Notes under the pieces: generated by a model | Seen by the model: the letters and a program-made list of their open reading frames with translations, nothing else | Database searches by the model: none | What the model was told of the DNA's origin: nothing | Program-made: the position numbers and the translations under genes | Shown here: positions 8,943 through 16,317 of the stretch, piece by piece | Layout: every line of letters starts with the position of its first letter | Numbering within the stretch: the first letter of the stretch is position 1 | NCBI RefSeq assembly: GCF_020873895.1 | Contig: NZ_JAHWGT010000009.1 | Location: 62,001 to 126,000 of the forward strand | From: Streptomyces sp. DH12 | GTDB taxonomy: Bacteria > Actinomycetota > Actinomycetes > Streptomycetales > Streptomycetaceae | Direction of reading: 5' to 3' | Length of the DNA stretch: 64,000 nt

Positions 8943-10405
8943 CCGACGAGGGTACGGGGGTGCGGCGCGTCCGGCGCCGGCCGCTCGCCCGCCCGCGGCG
9001 TACCGCCGGGGCGCAGCCGCCGCCCCGCCGTGCGGGCCCGCCGCTCCAGCCACAGCAGGAAGACCGTCGGCAGGAACACGGCGTCCGCCGCGATCATCGC
9101 CAGCGAGAAGAAGGGCAGGCCGAGCAGGACGGCGATCCCGGCGTGCTCCAGCATCATCACCGCCAGGAGCACGTTCTTGACGCGGCGGTTGAAGAGCGTG
9201 AAGGGGAAGGCGACCTGCACGATCACCGTGCCGTAGGTGATCAGCATGACCACCACCCCACTGCCCGCCAGGAAGTCCGAGAGGGCGGGCCAGGGGGTGA
9301 AGTAGTCGAGCTGGAGCGGGTAGTACAGCGCCGTGCCGTCCTGCCAGCGGGAACCCTGGATCTTGTACCAGCCGGCCGTCGCGTAGATCAGGCACACCTC
9401 GGCCATGATCACGGCGAGGGCGGCGTTGTGCAGCAGGTTCGCAAGGACGTCGAGCAGGGTGCGCGGCTCACCGGGGGCGAAGCGGCACACCAGCCACCAC
9501 AGGCCCTGCGCGAGCCACAGCAGCCACAGCAGGACCAGCAACCACGGCTCGCCGCTGCGGTCGCGGAAGAGCACGACCGCCACGAGGCCGAAGCCCAGGA
9601 CCGCCCACAGCGCCACGCCCGTGCGGTCGACCCGGGGGGCGGGCCGGCGCGCCGCCCTGCGGGCGTCCAGCGACCACGAGCGCCCGCAGCGGGTGAGGAC
9701 GAGGTAGAGCGCCATGAGGTGGATGACGTTGTCACCGCCGTCGCCCATGAAGACGGAGCGGTTTTGCAACGAGAGCACGCCGACCATGAAGAGGACGGAC
9801 GTCGCACGGGTGCGCCAGCCGACCAGCAGCAGCGCGCTGGAGAGCACGGCGCCCGCGTAGACGGCCTCGAACCACAGCGCGGAGTCCGACCACATCAGGA
9901 CGGTGAAGGAGTGGTTGTCCTCGATCAGCCGCCGCGCCATGTCCCAGCTCCACGGGGACTGCGGCCCGTACAGCTCGTGGCGGTGCGGGAACTCGCGCAG
10001 CAGGAACAGCAGCCAGGCCGCGGCGAACCCGATGCGGACGACCGCCGTCTGGTGCGGGCCCATGACCGTGCCGGTGACCTTGTGGACCGCCCTGGCGAGC
10101 CGGCGATCCGGCCCTTCGCGGTGCGCGCCCGGCGCGGGGGCGCGGCGTGCCGCGGGCGGCGGACCGTCGGACGGGCCGTGCGGGGCGGGGGTCCGGGGCC
10201 GCGGGACGCGCTCGCCGTCCACGCGGGACGCGGGGGCTGCCGGAGCTGCTGGGGTTGGGGGCGCTGCGGGCGCTGCCGGGGCCGGGGGTGCCGCGGCAGG
10301 CTCAGGGGACTCGGGACGCGCGCTGGACGCGGGGGGCGCGGGAGCCGGGAGCGGTACGGTGCGCTCGTCGGGGCCGCCGGCGGGCCGGGGGGCGCTGGGG
10401 TTCAC
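8939..10405 (-). CDS. HTTM-domain polytopic membrane protein (vitamin K gamma-carboxylase-like family)
   Basis: This 488-residue integral membrane protein of the HTTM family is related in fold to vitamin-K-dependent gamma-carboxylase; bacterial members have no settled activity. About the first 100 residues are a Pro/Ala-rich cytoplasmic leader. Then come several membrane segments, for example VVRIGFAAAWLLFLLREF and AVIMAEVCLIYATAGWYKI. The family-typical polar stretches are FMGDGGDNVIHLMALYLVLTRCG and QDGTALYYPLQLDYF. The GTG at 10405 overlaps the stop of the DUF5819 gene (GTGA), and its own stop overlaps the methyltransferase start. The tight coupling to DUF5819 suggests the two proteins act together. 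Gamma-carboxylation or lipid chemistry would both be guesses. Confidence 0.85.
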   Translation of the reverse strand: MNPSAPRPAGGPDERTVPLPAPAPPASSARPESPEPAAAPPAPAAPAAPPTPAAPAAPASRVDGERVPRPRTPAPHGPSDGPPPAARRAPAPGAHREGPDRRLARAVHKVTGTVMGPHQTAVVRIGFAAAWLLFLLREFPHRHELYGPQSPWSWDMARRLIEDNHSFTVLMWSDSALWFEAVYAGAVLSSALLLVGWRTRATSVLFMVGVLSLQNRSVFMGDGGDNVIHLMALYLVLTRCGRSWSLDARRAARRPAPRVDRTGVALWAVLGFGLVAVVLFRDRSGEPWLLVLLWLLWLAQGLWWLVCRFAPGEPRTLLDVLANLLHNAALAVIMAEVCLIYATAGWYKIQGSRWQDGTALYYPLQLDYFTPWPALSDFLAGSGVVVMLITYGTVIVQVAFPFTLFNRRVKNVLLAVMMLEHAGIAVLLGLPFFSLAMIAADAVFLPTVFLLWLERRARTAGRRLRPGGTPRAGERPAPDAPHPRTLVG

Positions 10406-11127
10406 CGGGCCTCCTCCGTCGCGCGGCCGCCGGTGACGCCGCCCGGCAGGTCGGCGGCGGTCACGGTCCACCAGGGCAGGACCCGGCGGAAGGGACGTGT
10501 GTCGATCTTCTCGTCGCTCCACGGAGGGGCCCCGACGCCGGTGGTGGAGGAGCGTATCTGTATCCGCTCGATCCGTCCGCCCAGCCGGTGGTCCTCCAGC
10601 CGGTCCATCGCGATGCGCCGGATGTAGCGCTCGGAGAGCTCGGCGCGCAGTCCGGTGCCGCGGTCGTCGTCGCCGTGCTGGTTGGCGTAGAAGTCCCAGG
10701 CGCGGCGCAGCTCGTTCTGCTGCGTGTGGCTGGGGATGGGGTTCCCCCGGATGGCCGCTCCGTCCTCGCCGGTCAGATCGATCCACGGGGTGACCCGGCG
10801 TCCGCCGTCGCCCACCACCTCGGCGCGCACGTGCACGGCGATGTTCTGCTGGAGCGGATTGGGGGCGAAGAGCTTCCAGTTCTGCTCGAACTCGGGCATG
10901 ACCCAGGCGTCGACCGCCGCGCCGTGCTGCTTGGTGAGGGTGTTCGACGGGGCGACGTGGAGGAACACCACGGCGACGTGGAGGCAGGCGGCGAGCCCGA
11001 TCACCGCGAGTGCGACGGCCGCCGCCACCTGGTAGGGCAGGGAGAGACCGGCCATCCCGGCCGGACCTGGCACTTCACCGTGAGCAGCGTGCCCGGCGCG
11101 TTCCCGCTGCCCGTCGTACGACTCCAT
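10402..11127 (-). CDS. DUF5819 single-pass membrane protein, partner of the HTTM protein
   Basis: This 241-residue protein has one membrane helix near residues 33-56 (AAAVALAVIGLAACLHVAVVFL) and an outer domain opening with EQNWKLFAPNPLQQN, a phrase typical of this uncharacterised family. The rest is a soluble domain rich in charged residues with DFYANQHGDDD in the middle. It is first in an operon with the HTTM membrane protein and an RNA methyltransferase, each junction overlapping by four bases. The ATG at 11127 follows GGAACGGGGCGGG. Families of this type occur next to HTTM genes in actinobacteria, so an extracytoplasmic accessory role is likely. No enzymatic motif was recognised. Confidence 0.82.
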   Translation of the reverse strand: MESYDGQRERAGHAAHGEVPGPAGMAGLSLPYQVAAAVALAVIGLAACLHVAVVFLHVAPSNTLTKQHGAAVDAWVMPEFEQNWKLFAPNPLQQNIAVHVRAEVVGDGGRRVTPWIDLTGEDGAAIRGNPIPSHTQQNELRRAWDFYANQHGDDDRGTGLRAELSERYIRRIAMDRLEDHRLGGRIERIQIRSSTTGVGAPPWSDEKIDTRPFRRVLPWWTVTAADLPGGVTGGRATEEAR

Positions 11128-11211
11128 CCCGCCCCGTTCCGCGTCGCTCCACCGCAGTTATCCACAGGGTTGACACCATACGGGCCGCCGACTCACCATT
11201 GAAGTCATTCA

Positions 11212-11225
11212 ACCGAACGATCGGT
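11212..11225. promoter_or_regulatory. Putative TetR-family operator overlapping the paaA leader
   Basis: ACCGAACGATCGGT is the exact reverse complement of the site at 6392-6405 and ends 14 bases before the paaA start. Bound repressor would block the leader or the ribosome site region. A TTATCCACA 9-mer lies at 11158-11166 and a possible -35 TTGACA at 11170-11175; no convincing -10 was found. Confidence 0.65.
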
Positions 11226-11239
11226 CGGTAGGGGGCTCG

Positions 11240-12229
11240 ATGACGGCAGTGACTGCGGACTCGCAGGAGGCGTACGAGGCGGCGTTCGACGCCGCCGTCG
11301 CCGCGGACGAGCGGATCGAACCACGCGACTGGATGCCCGACGCCTACCGGGCGACGCTGGTCCGGCAGATCGCCCAGCACGCCCACTCCGAGATCATCGG
11401 CATGCAGCCCGAGGCGAACTGGATCACCCGCGCCCCCTCCCTGCGCCGCAAGGCCATCCTCATGGCCAAGGTGCAGGACGAGGCGGGCCACGGCCTGTAC
11501 CTCTACAGCGCGGCGGAGACCCTGGGAGTCGGCCGGGACGAGCTGCTGGACAAGCTCCACTCGGGCCGCCAGAAGTACTCGTCGATCTTCAACTACCCCA
11601 CGCTGACCTGGGCCGACGTCGGCGCGATCGGCTGGCTCGTGGACGGCGCCGCGATCACCAACCAGGTGCCGCTGTGCCGCTGCTCCTACGGGCCGTACGC
11701 CCGCGCGATGGTCCGCGTCTGCAAGGAGGAGTCCTTCCACCAGCGCCAGGGGTACGAGGCGCTGCTCGCCCTCTCCCGCGGCACCCCCGCCCAGCACGCG
11801 ATGGCGCAGGACGCCGTGGACCGCTGGTGGTGGCCCTCGCTGATGATGTTCGGCCCGCCCGACGACGAGTCGGCGCACTCCGCCCAGTCCATGGCGTGGA
11901 AGATCAAGCGCCACTCCAACGACGAGCTGCGCCAGCGCTTCGTCGACATCTGCGTGCCGCAGGCCGAGTCCCTCGGTCTCACCCTCCCCGACCCGGACCT
12001 CCGGTGGAACGAGGAGCGCGGCCACTACGACTTCGGCGCCATCGACTGGGCCGAGTTCCGCGAGGTCCTCAAGGGCAACGGCCCGTGCAACGACCAGCGG
12101 ATCACCCAGCGCCGGCGCGCCCACGAGGAGGGCGCGTGGGTGAGGGACGCGGCGGCCGCGTACGCCGCGAAGCACAGCGATCGGACCACGGGCGACACGT
12201 CCGGGCAGACCGGGGAGGCGACGGCATGA
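11240..12229 (+). CDS. paaA: 1,2-phenylacetyl-CoA epoxidase catalytic subunit PaaA
   Basis: This is the di-iron oxygenase subunit that epoxidises the aromatic ring of phenylacetyl-CoA. The 329-residue length is normal. A ferritin-like helical core is visible, with iron-ligand regions [35 protein letters not shown], and [16 protein letters not shown]. It is the first of five tightly packed genes (paaABCDE). The ATG at 11240 is preceded by GGTAGGGGG, which partly overlaps the putative operator at 11212-11225. The phenylacetate-CoA ligase (paaK), isomerase (paaG), hydratase and thiolase are not in this window and must be encoded elsewhere. Confidence 0.96.
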   Translation: MTAVTADSQEAYEAAFDAAVAADERIEPRDWMPDAYRATLVRQIAQHAHSEIIGMQPEANWITRAPSLRRKAILMAKVQDEAGHGLYLYSAAETLGVGRDELLDKLHSGRQKYSSIFNYPTLTWADVGAIGWLVDGAAITNQVPLCRCSYGPYARAMVRVCKEESFHQRQGYEALLALSRGTPAQHAMAQDAVDRWWWPSLMMFGPPDDESAHSAQSMAWKIKRHSNDELRQRFVDICVPQAESLGLTLPDPDLRWNEERGHYDFGAIDWAEFREVLKGNGPCNDQRITQRRRAHEEGAWVRDAAAAYAAKHSDRTTGDTSGQTGEATA

Positions 12230-12513
12230 CGACGAGCGACTGGCCGCTGTGGGAGGTGTTCGTGCGCTCGCGCCGCGGGCTGTCCCACACCCACGCCGGC
12301 AGCCTGCACGCCCCCGACGCCGAGATGGCCCTGCGCAACGCCCGGGACCTGTACACCCGGCGCAGCGAGGGCGTCTCCGTCTGGGTCGTCCCCTCCGCGG
12401 CGATCACCGCGTCGTCCCCCGACGAGAAGGACCCCTTCTTCGAGCCGGCGGCCGACAAGCCCTACCGGCACCCCACCTTCTACGAGATCCCCGAGGGGGT
12501 GCAGCACCTGTGA
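12226..12513 (+). CDS. paaB: 1,2-phenylacetyl-CoA epoxidase subunit PaaB
   Basis: This 95-residue subunit of the epoxidase holds PaaA/PaaC heterodimers together in the active complex. The conserved opening [20 protein letters not shown] and the segment [16 protein letters not shown] identify the family. The ATG at 12226 overlaps the paaA stop by four bases. The gene ends with a GTGA overlap into paaC, so translation is coupled at both ends. Confidence 0.95.
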   Translation: MTTSDWPLWEVFVRSRRGLSHTHAGSLHAPDAEMALRNARDLYTRRSEGVSVWVVPSAAITASSPDEKDPFFEPAADKPYRHPTFYEIPEGVQHL

Positions 12514-13268
12514 CGACGACCCTGCACACGGCGGCCCTCGCCCTCGGCGACGACGCCCTGGTGCTCTCGCACCGCCTGGGGGAGTGGGCGGGCCACGCCC
12601 CGGTGCTGGAGGAGGAGGTCGCCCTCGCCAACATCGCCCTCGACCTGCTCGGCCAGGCCCGCGTCCTGCTCTCCCTCGTCGGGGACGAGGACGAGCTCGC
12701 CTTCCTCCGCGAGGAGCGGGCCTTCCGCAACGCCCAGCTGGTCGAGCAGCCGAACGGCGACTTCGCCCACACCATCGTCCGCCAGCTGTACTTCTCCACC
12801 TACCAGCGGCTCCTCTACGGCCGGGTCGCGGCCGCCCCGCCCGACACCGGCGACGAGGCCCACGAGACCGACACGGCCCGCGAGACGCTGCGGGGCCTGG
12901 CCGCGAAGGCGGTCAAGGAGGTCGCCTACCACCAGGACCACGCCGAGCAGTGGACACTCCGCCTCGGCGACGGCACGCAGGAGAGCCACGACCGGATGCA
13001 GACCGCGTGCGACGCGCTGTGGCGGTTCACCGGCGAGCTGTTCCAGCCCCTCGAAGGGGTCGACGTCGACTGGCGGGAGCTGGAGGCCGACTGGCTCACC
13101 TCGGTCTCCGCGGTACTGGACCGGGCCACCCTGCGCCTGCCCGAGGGTCCGCGCGCCACCGGATGGGCCGCGGGCGCCGGCCGCCAGGGCCTGCACACCG
13201 AGCCGTTCGGCCGGATGCTCGCCGAGATGCAGCACCTGCACCGCAGCCACCCGGGGGCGTCGTGGTGA
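12510..13268 (+). CDS. paaC: 1,2-phenylacetyl-CoA epoxidase structural subunit PaaC
   Basis: This 252-residue ferritin-like subunit pairs with PaaA but has lost the iron site; it is structural and helps bind the reductase. Helical segments include DDALVLSHRLGEWAGHAPVLEEE, ANIALDLLGQARVLLSLVG and KEVAYHQDHAEQWTLRLGDG. The GTG at 12510 overlaps the paaB stop (GTGA). The stop overlaps the GTG of paaD at 13265. The length is typical. Confidence 0.95.
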   Translation: MTTTLHTAALALGDDALVLSHRLGEWAGHAPVLEEEVALANIALDLLGQARVLLSLVGDEDELAFLREERAFRNAQLVEQPNGDFAHTIVRQLYFSTYQRLLYGRVAAAPPDTGDEAHETDTARETLRGLAAKAVKEVAYHQDHAEQWTLRLGDGTQESHDRMQTACDALWRFTGELFQPLEGVDVDWRELEADWLTSVSAVLDRATLRLPEGPRATGWAAGAGRQGLHTEPFGRMLAEMQHLHRSHPGASW

Positions 13269-13759
13269 CCGCGACACCGCTGGAGGAGGAGCTGAGCCGG
13301 CTGGCCGGTTCGGTACCCGACCCCGAGCTGCCCGTCCTCACCCTGGAGGACCTCGGCGTCCTCAAGGGCGTACGGGTCGACGGTCCGGGCCGTGTCACGG
13401 TCGAGCTGACCCCCACCTACACCGGCTGCCCCGCCGTCGAGGCGATGGCCTCGGACATCGAGCGGGTCCTCCACGACCACGGCGTGGCCCAGGTGTCCGT
13501 GGTGACGGTCCTCTCGCCCGCCTGGTCCACCGACGACATCAGCGACGAAGGGCGGCGCAAGCTCGCCGAGTTCGGCATAGCCCCGCCCCGCCCGCAGCGG
13601 CAGTCGGACGGTCCGGTGCCCCTCACCCTCGCCATTCGCTGCCCGCGCTGCGGCTCGACCGACACCGAGCTGCTCAGCAGGTTCTCCTCGACCGCGTGCA
13701 AGTCGCTGCGCCGCTGCGCCGCCTGCCGCGAACCCTTCGACCACTTCAAGGAGTTGTAG
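13265..13759 (+). CDS. paaD: Phenylacetyl-CoA epoxidase maturation protein PaaD
   Basis: This 164-residue protein of the MIP18/DUF59 family is thought to help assemble the metal centres of the epoxidase. The N-terminal domain has the family hallmark SVPDPELPVLTLEDLGVL and the reactive TPTYTGCPAVEAM cysteine region. The C-terminal tail has four zinc-ligand cysteines in two CxxC pairs (CPRCGS and CAACREPFDHFKEL). The GTG at 13265 overlaps the paaC stop; another in-frame GTG three bases earlier is also possible. The paaE start follows the stop directly. Confidence 0.93.
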   Translation: MTATPLEEELSRLAGSVPDPELPVLTLEDLGVLKGVRVDGPGRVTVELTPTYTGCPAVEAMASDIERVLHDHGVAQVSVVTVLSPAWSTDDISDEGRRKLAEFGIAPPRPQRQSDGPVPLTLAIRCPRCGSTDTELLSRFSSTACKSLRRCAACREPFDHFKEL

Positions 13760-14818
13760 ATGTTCCATCCGCTCCGGGTGAGCGAGGTCGAGCGGCTCAC
13801 GGACGACTCGGTGGCCGTCACCCTCGCCGTCCCGCCGGAGTCGCGGGAGGCCTTCCGCCACACCCCCGGCCAGCACCTGACGATGCGCCGGCTCACCCCC
13901 GACGGCGTGGAGGTCCGCCGCACGTACTCGATCTGCTCACCGGCCGTCCCTGCCGGCGAGGACCCGGTACTGCGGGTGGGCATCCGGCTCGTCGAGGGCG
14001 GCGAGTTCTCCACCTGGGCCCTCAAGGAACTCGCGGTGGGCCACACCGTGGAGGTCATGGAGCCGATGGGCCGGTTCGTCCTGGCGCCGCGGCCCGGGCA
14101 CTTCGCGGCGGTCGTCGGCGGCAGCGGCATCACACCGGTGCTGTCGATCGCGGCGACCCTGCTGGCACGTGAGCCCGAGGCCAGGTTCTGCCTCGTACGC
14201 AGCGACCGCACGGCCGCCTCGACGATGTTCCTCGACGAGGTCGCCGACTTGAAGGACCGCTACCCGGACCGGTTCCAGCTGGTGACGGTGCTGTCCCGGG
14301 AGGAGCAGCAGACGGGCCTGCCGTCGGGCCGACTGGACGAGGGGCGGCTCACCGGGCTGCTCCCGGCGCTGCTCCCCGTGGCGGACGTGGACGGCTGGTA
14401 CCTGTGCGGTCCGTTCGGGCTGGTGCGGGGCGCCGAGCGGGCGCTGCGGGGCCTCGGCGTCGAGCGCGCCCGCATCCACCAGGAGATCTTCCACGTGGAC
14501 GACGGCTCGTCCACGGCGCGACGGGCCCCGGGGGACGCCACCGGTGCCACGCTGACCGCCACCCTGGACGGCCGCTCCGGGACATGGCCGGTCCAGGAGG
14601 GCGAGACCCTTCTGGAGACGGTGCTGCGCAGCAGGTCGGACGCGCCCTACGCCTGCAAGGGCGGCGTGTGCGGCACGTGTCGGGCGTTCCTCGTCACGGG
14701 CGAGGTGCGCATGGACCGCAACTACGCCCTGGAGTCGGAGGAGACGGACGCCGGGTACGTCCTGGCCTGCCAGTCCCATCCGACGACGCCGCGGGTGGAG
14801 CTGGACTTCGACCGCTGA
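13760..14818 (+). CDS. paaE: 1,2-phenylacetyl-CoA epoxidase reductase PaaE
   Basis: This 352-residue NADPH-dependent ferredoxin reductase feeds electrons to PaaA. An FAD-binding domain (RRTYSICSP) is followed by an NAD(P)-binding domain (VVGGSGITPVLSI, later CGPFGLVRGAE). A plant-type 2Fe-2S ferredoxin domain closes the protein, with cysteines in CKGGVCGTC and VLACQSHP. The ATG starts one base after the paaD stop. It is the last gene of paaABCDE. The 189 bp downstream are extremely GC-rich and contain no gene, with GC-rich inverted repeats that could end transcription before the convergent rhodanese gene. Confidence 0.96.
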   Translation: MFHPLRVSEVERLTDDSVAVTLAVPPESREAFRHTPGQHLTMRRLTPDGVEVRRTYSICSPAVPAGEDPVLRVGIRLVEGGEFSTWALKELAVGHTVEVMEPMGRFVLAPRPGHFAAVVGGSGITPVLSIAATLLAREPEARFCLVRSDRTAASTMFLDEVADLKDRYPDRFQLVTVLSREEQQTGLPSGRLDEGRLTGLLPALLPVADVDGWYLCGPFGLVRGAERALRGLGVERARIHQEIFHVDDGSSTARRAPGDATGATLTATLDGRSGTWPVQEGETLLETVLRSRSDAPYACKGGVCGTCRAFLVTGEVRMDRNYALESEETDAGYVLACQSHPTTPRVELDFDR

Positions 14819-15007
14819 CGCCCCACCGCCCGACCCCGACGGCGCGGTCCCAGCCACCAGCCCGGCTCGGGCGCCGGGCGCGCGCGGCCGGCCGGACCCG
14901 GACGCGGATGCCCGCCGGCTCGGGCGCCGAGCGGGCGCAACCAGGTGCGGACGCCCGCCGGCCCGGCGCCGGGCGGCCGGCGGCGCGGCCGCCTGCCCGG
15001 CCCGGGG

Positions 15008-15352
15008 TCAGGCGACGAAGGCCGGGCCCCCGTGGTCGGCCACCATCGGGCGGCCGGCGCCCTCCCAGGCGAGCATGCCACCGTCGACGTTCACCGCGTC
15101 GATGCCCTGCTGCACCAGGTACTGGGTGACCTGCGCGGACCGGCCGCCGACCCGGCACATCACGTAGGCGCGCCGCCCGTCGGCCACAGCCTCCGTCACC
15201 TCGCCGAAGCGGGCGACGAAGTCGCTCATCGGCACGTGCAGGGCGCCGTCGACGTGGCCGGCCGCCCACTCGTCGGCCTCCCGTACGTCGAGGATCAGCG
15301 CGTCACCCGGTACGGACGAGACATCCACGGTGGGCAGCGGGGCGAAGTTCAT
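15008..15352 (-). CDS. Single-domain rhodanese-like sulfurtransferase
   Basis: This 114-residue rhodanese is a cytoplasmic sulfur-carrier or phosphatase-like fold. The active-site loop is CRVGGRS (cysteine about residue 66) and the fold marker ILDVREADEWAAGHVDGALHVPM is clear. The ATG at 15352 follows GAAGGACGCACGAA. The sulfur acceptor cannot be predicted. It lies just downstream of the J-domain gene (17 bp gap), so co-transcription is likely. Confidence 0.9.
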   Translation of the reverse strand: MNFAPLPTVDVSSVPGDALILDVREADEWAAGHVDGALHVPMSDFVARFGEVTEAVADGRRAYVMCRVGGRSAQVTQYLVQQGIDAVNVDGGMLAWEGAGRPMVADHGGPAFVA

Positions 15353-15369
15353 TTCGTGCGTCCTTCTTG

Positions 15370-16284
15370 TCAGGGCTGGTGCGGGGAGCCGGTCAGGCCG
15401 GCGAGTTCCGCCTCGCGCTCGGAGACCTGGGCCAGCAGCTGTTCGGCGACCTCGTCGAGCAGCCGGTCCGGGTCGTCGGGCGCCATCCGCAGCATCGCAC
15501 CGATCGCGCTGTCCTCCAGCTCTCGCGCGGCCGCCGCCAGCAGCTCCTTGCGGTGCGCGAGCCACTCCAGCCGGGCGTACAGCTCCTCGCTCTCGCTCAG
15601 CAGCGGCACCGCGGGCGCGGGACCCGCCGCCCACTCCTCGGCCAGCTCGCGCAGCAGCGCCTCGTCCCCGCGCGCGTACGCGGCGTTGACCCGGGTGATG
15701 AACTCGTCCCGCCGCTTGCGCTCCCCCTCCTCGGTGGCCAGGTCGGGGTGGGCCCGGCGGACCAGGTCCCGGTAGACCCGGCGCACCTCGTCGCTGGGCC
15801 GGACCCGCTTGGGGGTCTGCACGGGCTGCTCGTTCAGCATCGCCGCGGCCTCCGGGGACAGTCCCTCGGAGTCGATCCAGCTGTGGAAGAGCTCGTCCAC
15901 GCCCGGCATCGGCATGACCATGGCCCGCGCCTCCCGCGCCTTGCGCAGGTCGTCGGGGTCACCGGTCCGGGCCGCCCGCGCCTCGGCGATCAACGCGTCC
16001 AGCTCGTCGAGGCGCGCGTACATCGGCCCGAGCTTCTGGTGGTGCAGACGGGAGAAGTTCTCCACCTCGACGCGGAAGGTCTCCACGGCGATCTCGAACT
16101 CGATCAGCGCCTGCTCCGCCGCCCGCACGGCCCGCGCCAACCGCGCCTCGGGCGCCTCGGGCGCCTGGATTGCGGCGGGCGCCTCAGGCGTGGCAGGAGC
16201 CTCGGAGCCTTCCGGGGCCCCGGCCGCCTGCGGGGCGTCCGCTGCCTCGGGGGTGCCGGTCACGTCGTCGCTCGGGGTCGTCAC
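15370..16284 (-). CDS. J-domain-containing protein
   Basis: This 304-residue protein has an atypical DnaJ-like helical hairpin in its C-terminal half (about 185-235), with the HPD motif in VRRAHPDLATEEGERKRRDEF. Residues 1-50 are an Ala/Glu/Pro-rich low-complexity leader. Residues 55-130 are long charged helices, probably a coiled coil (AEQALIEFEIAVETFRVEVEN). It lacks the Gly/Phe and zinc regions of DnaJ. It may therefore recruit Hsp70 (DnaK) to one partner rather than act as a general chaperone, which is inference. The GTG/ATG region at 16284 gives MTTPSDDVTG. It lies between the rhodanese and DUF2252 genes on the same strand. Confidence 0.8.
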   Translation of the reverse strand: MTTPSDDVTGTPEAADAPQAAGAPEGSEAPATPEAPAAIQAPEAPEARLARAVRAAEQALIEFEIAVETFRVEVENFSRLHHQKLGPMYARLDELDALIAEARAARTGDPDDLRKAREARAMVMPMPGVDELFHSWIDSEGLSPEAAAMLNEQPVQTPKRVRPSDEVRRVYRDLVRRAHPDLATEEGERKRRDEFITRVNAAYARGDEALLRELAEEWAAGPAPAVPLLSESEELYARLEWLAHRKELLAAAARELEDSAIGAMLRMAPDDPDRLLDEVAEQLLAQVSEREAELAGLTGSPHQP

Positions 16285-16317
16285 CCGACCAGACTACGGG
16301 CGCACGCCACCCACCCG

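Noticed and set aside
11170-11198. A full paaA promoter with TTGACA and a downstream -10
   Set aside because: TTGACA is present, but the hexamer at 17-18 bp spacing does not resemble a -10, so the promoter was not called.
14819-15007. GC-rich inverted repeats after paaE as a special element
   Set aside because: Several overlapping CCGGC/GCCGG palindromes occur by composition; no single clear hairpin or repeat unit stood out beyond a possible terminator.
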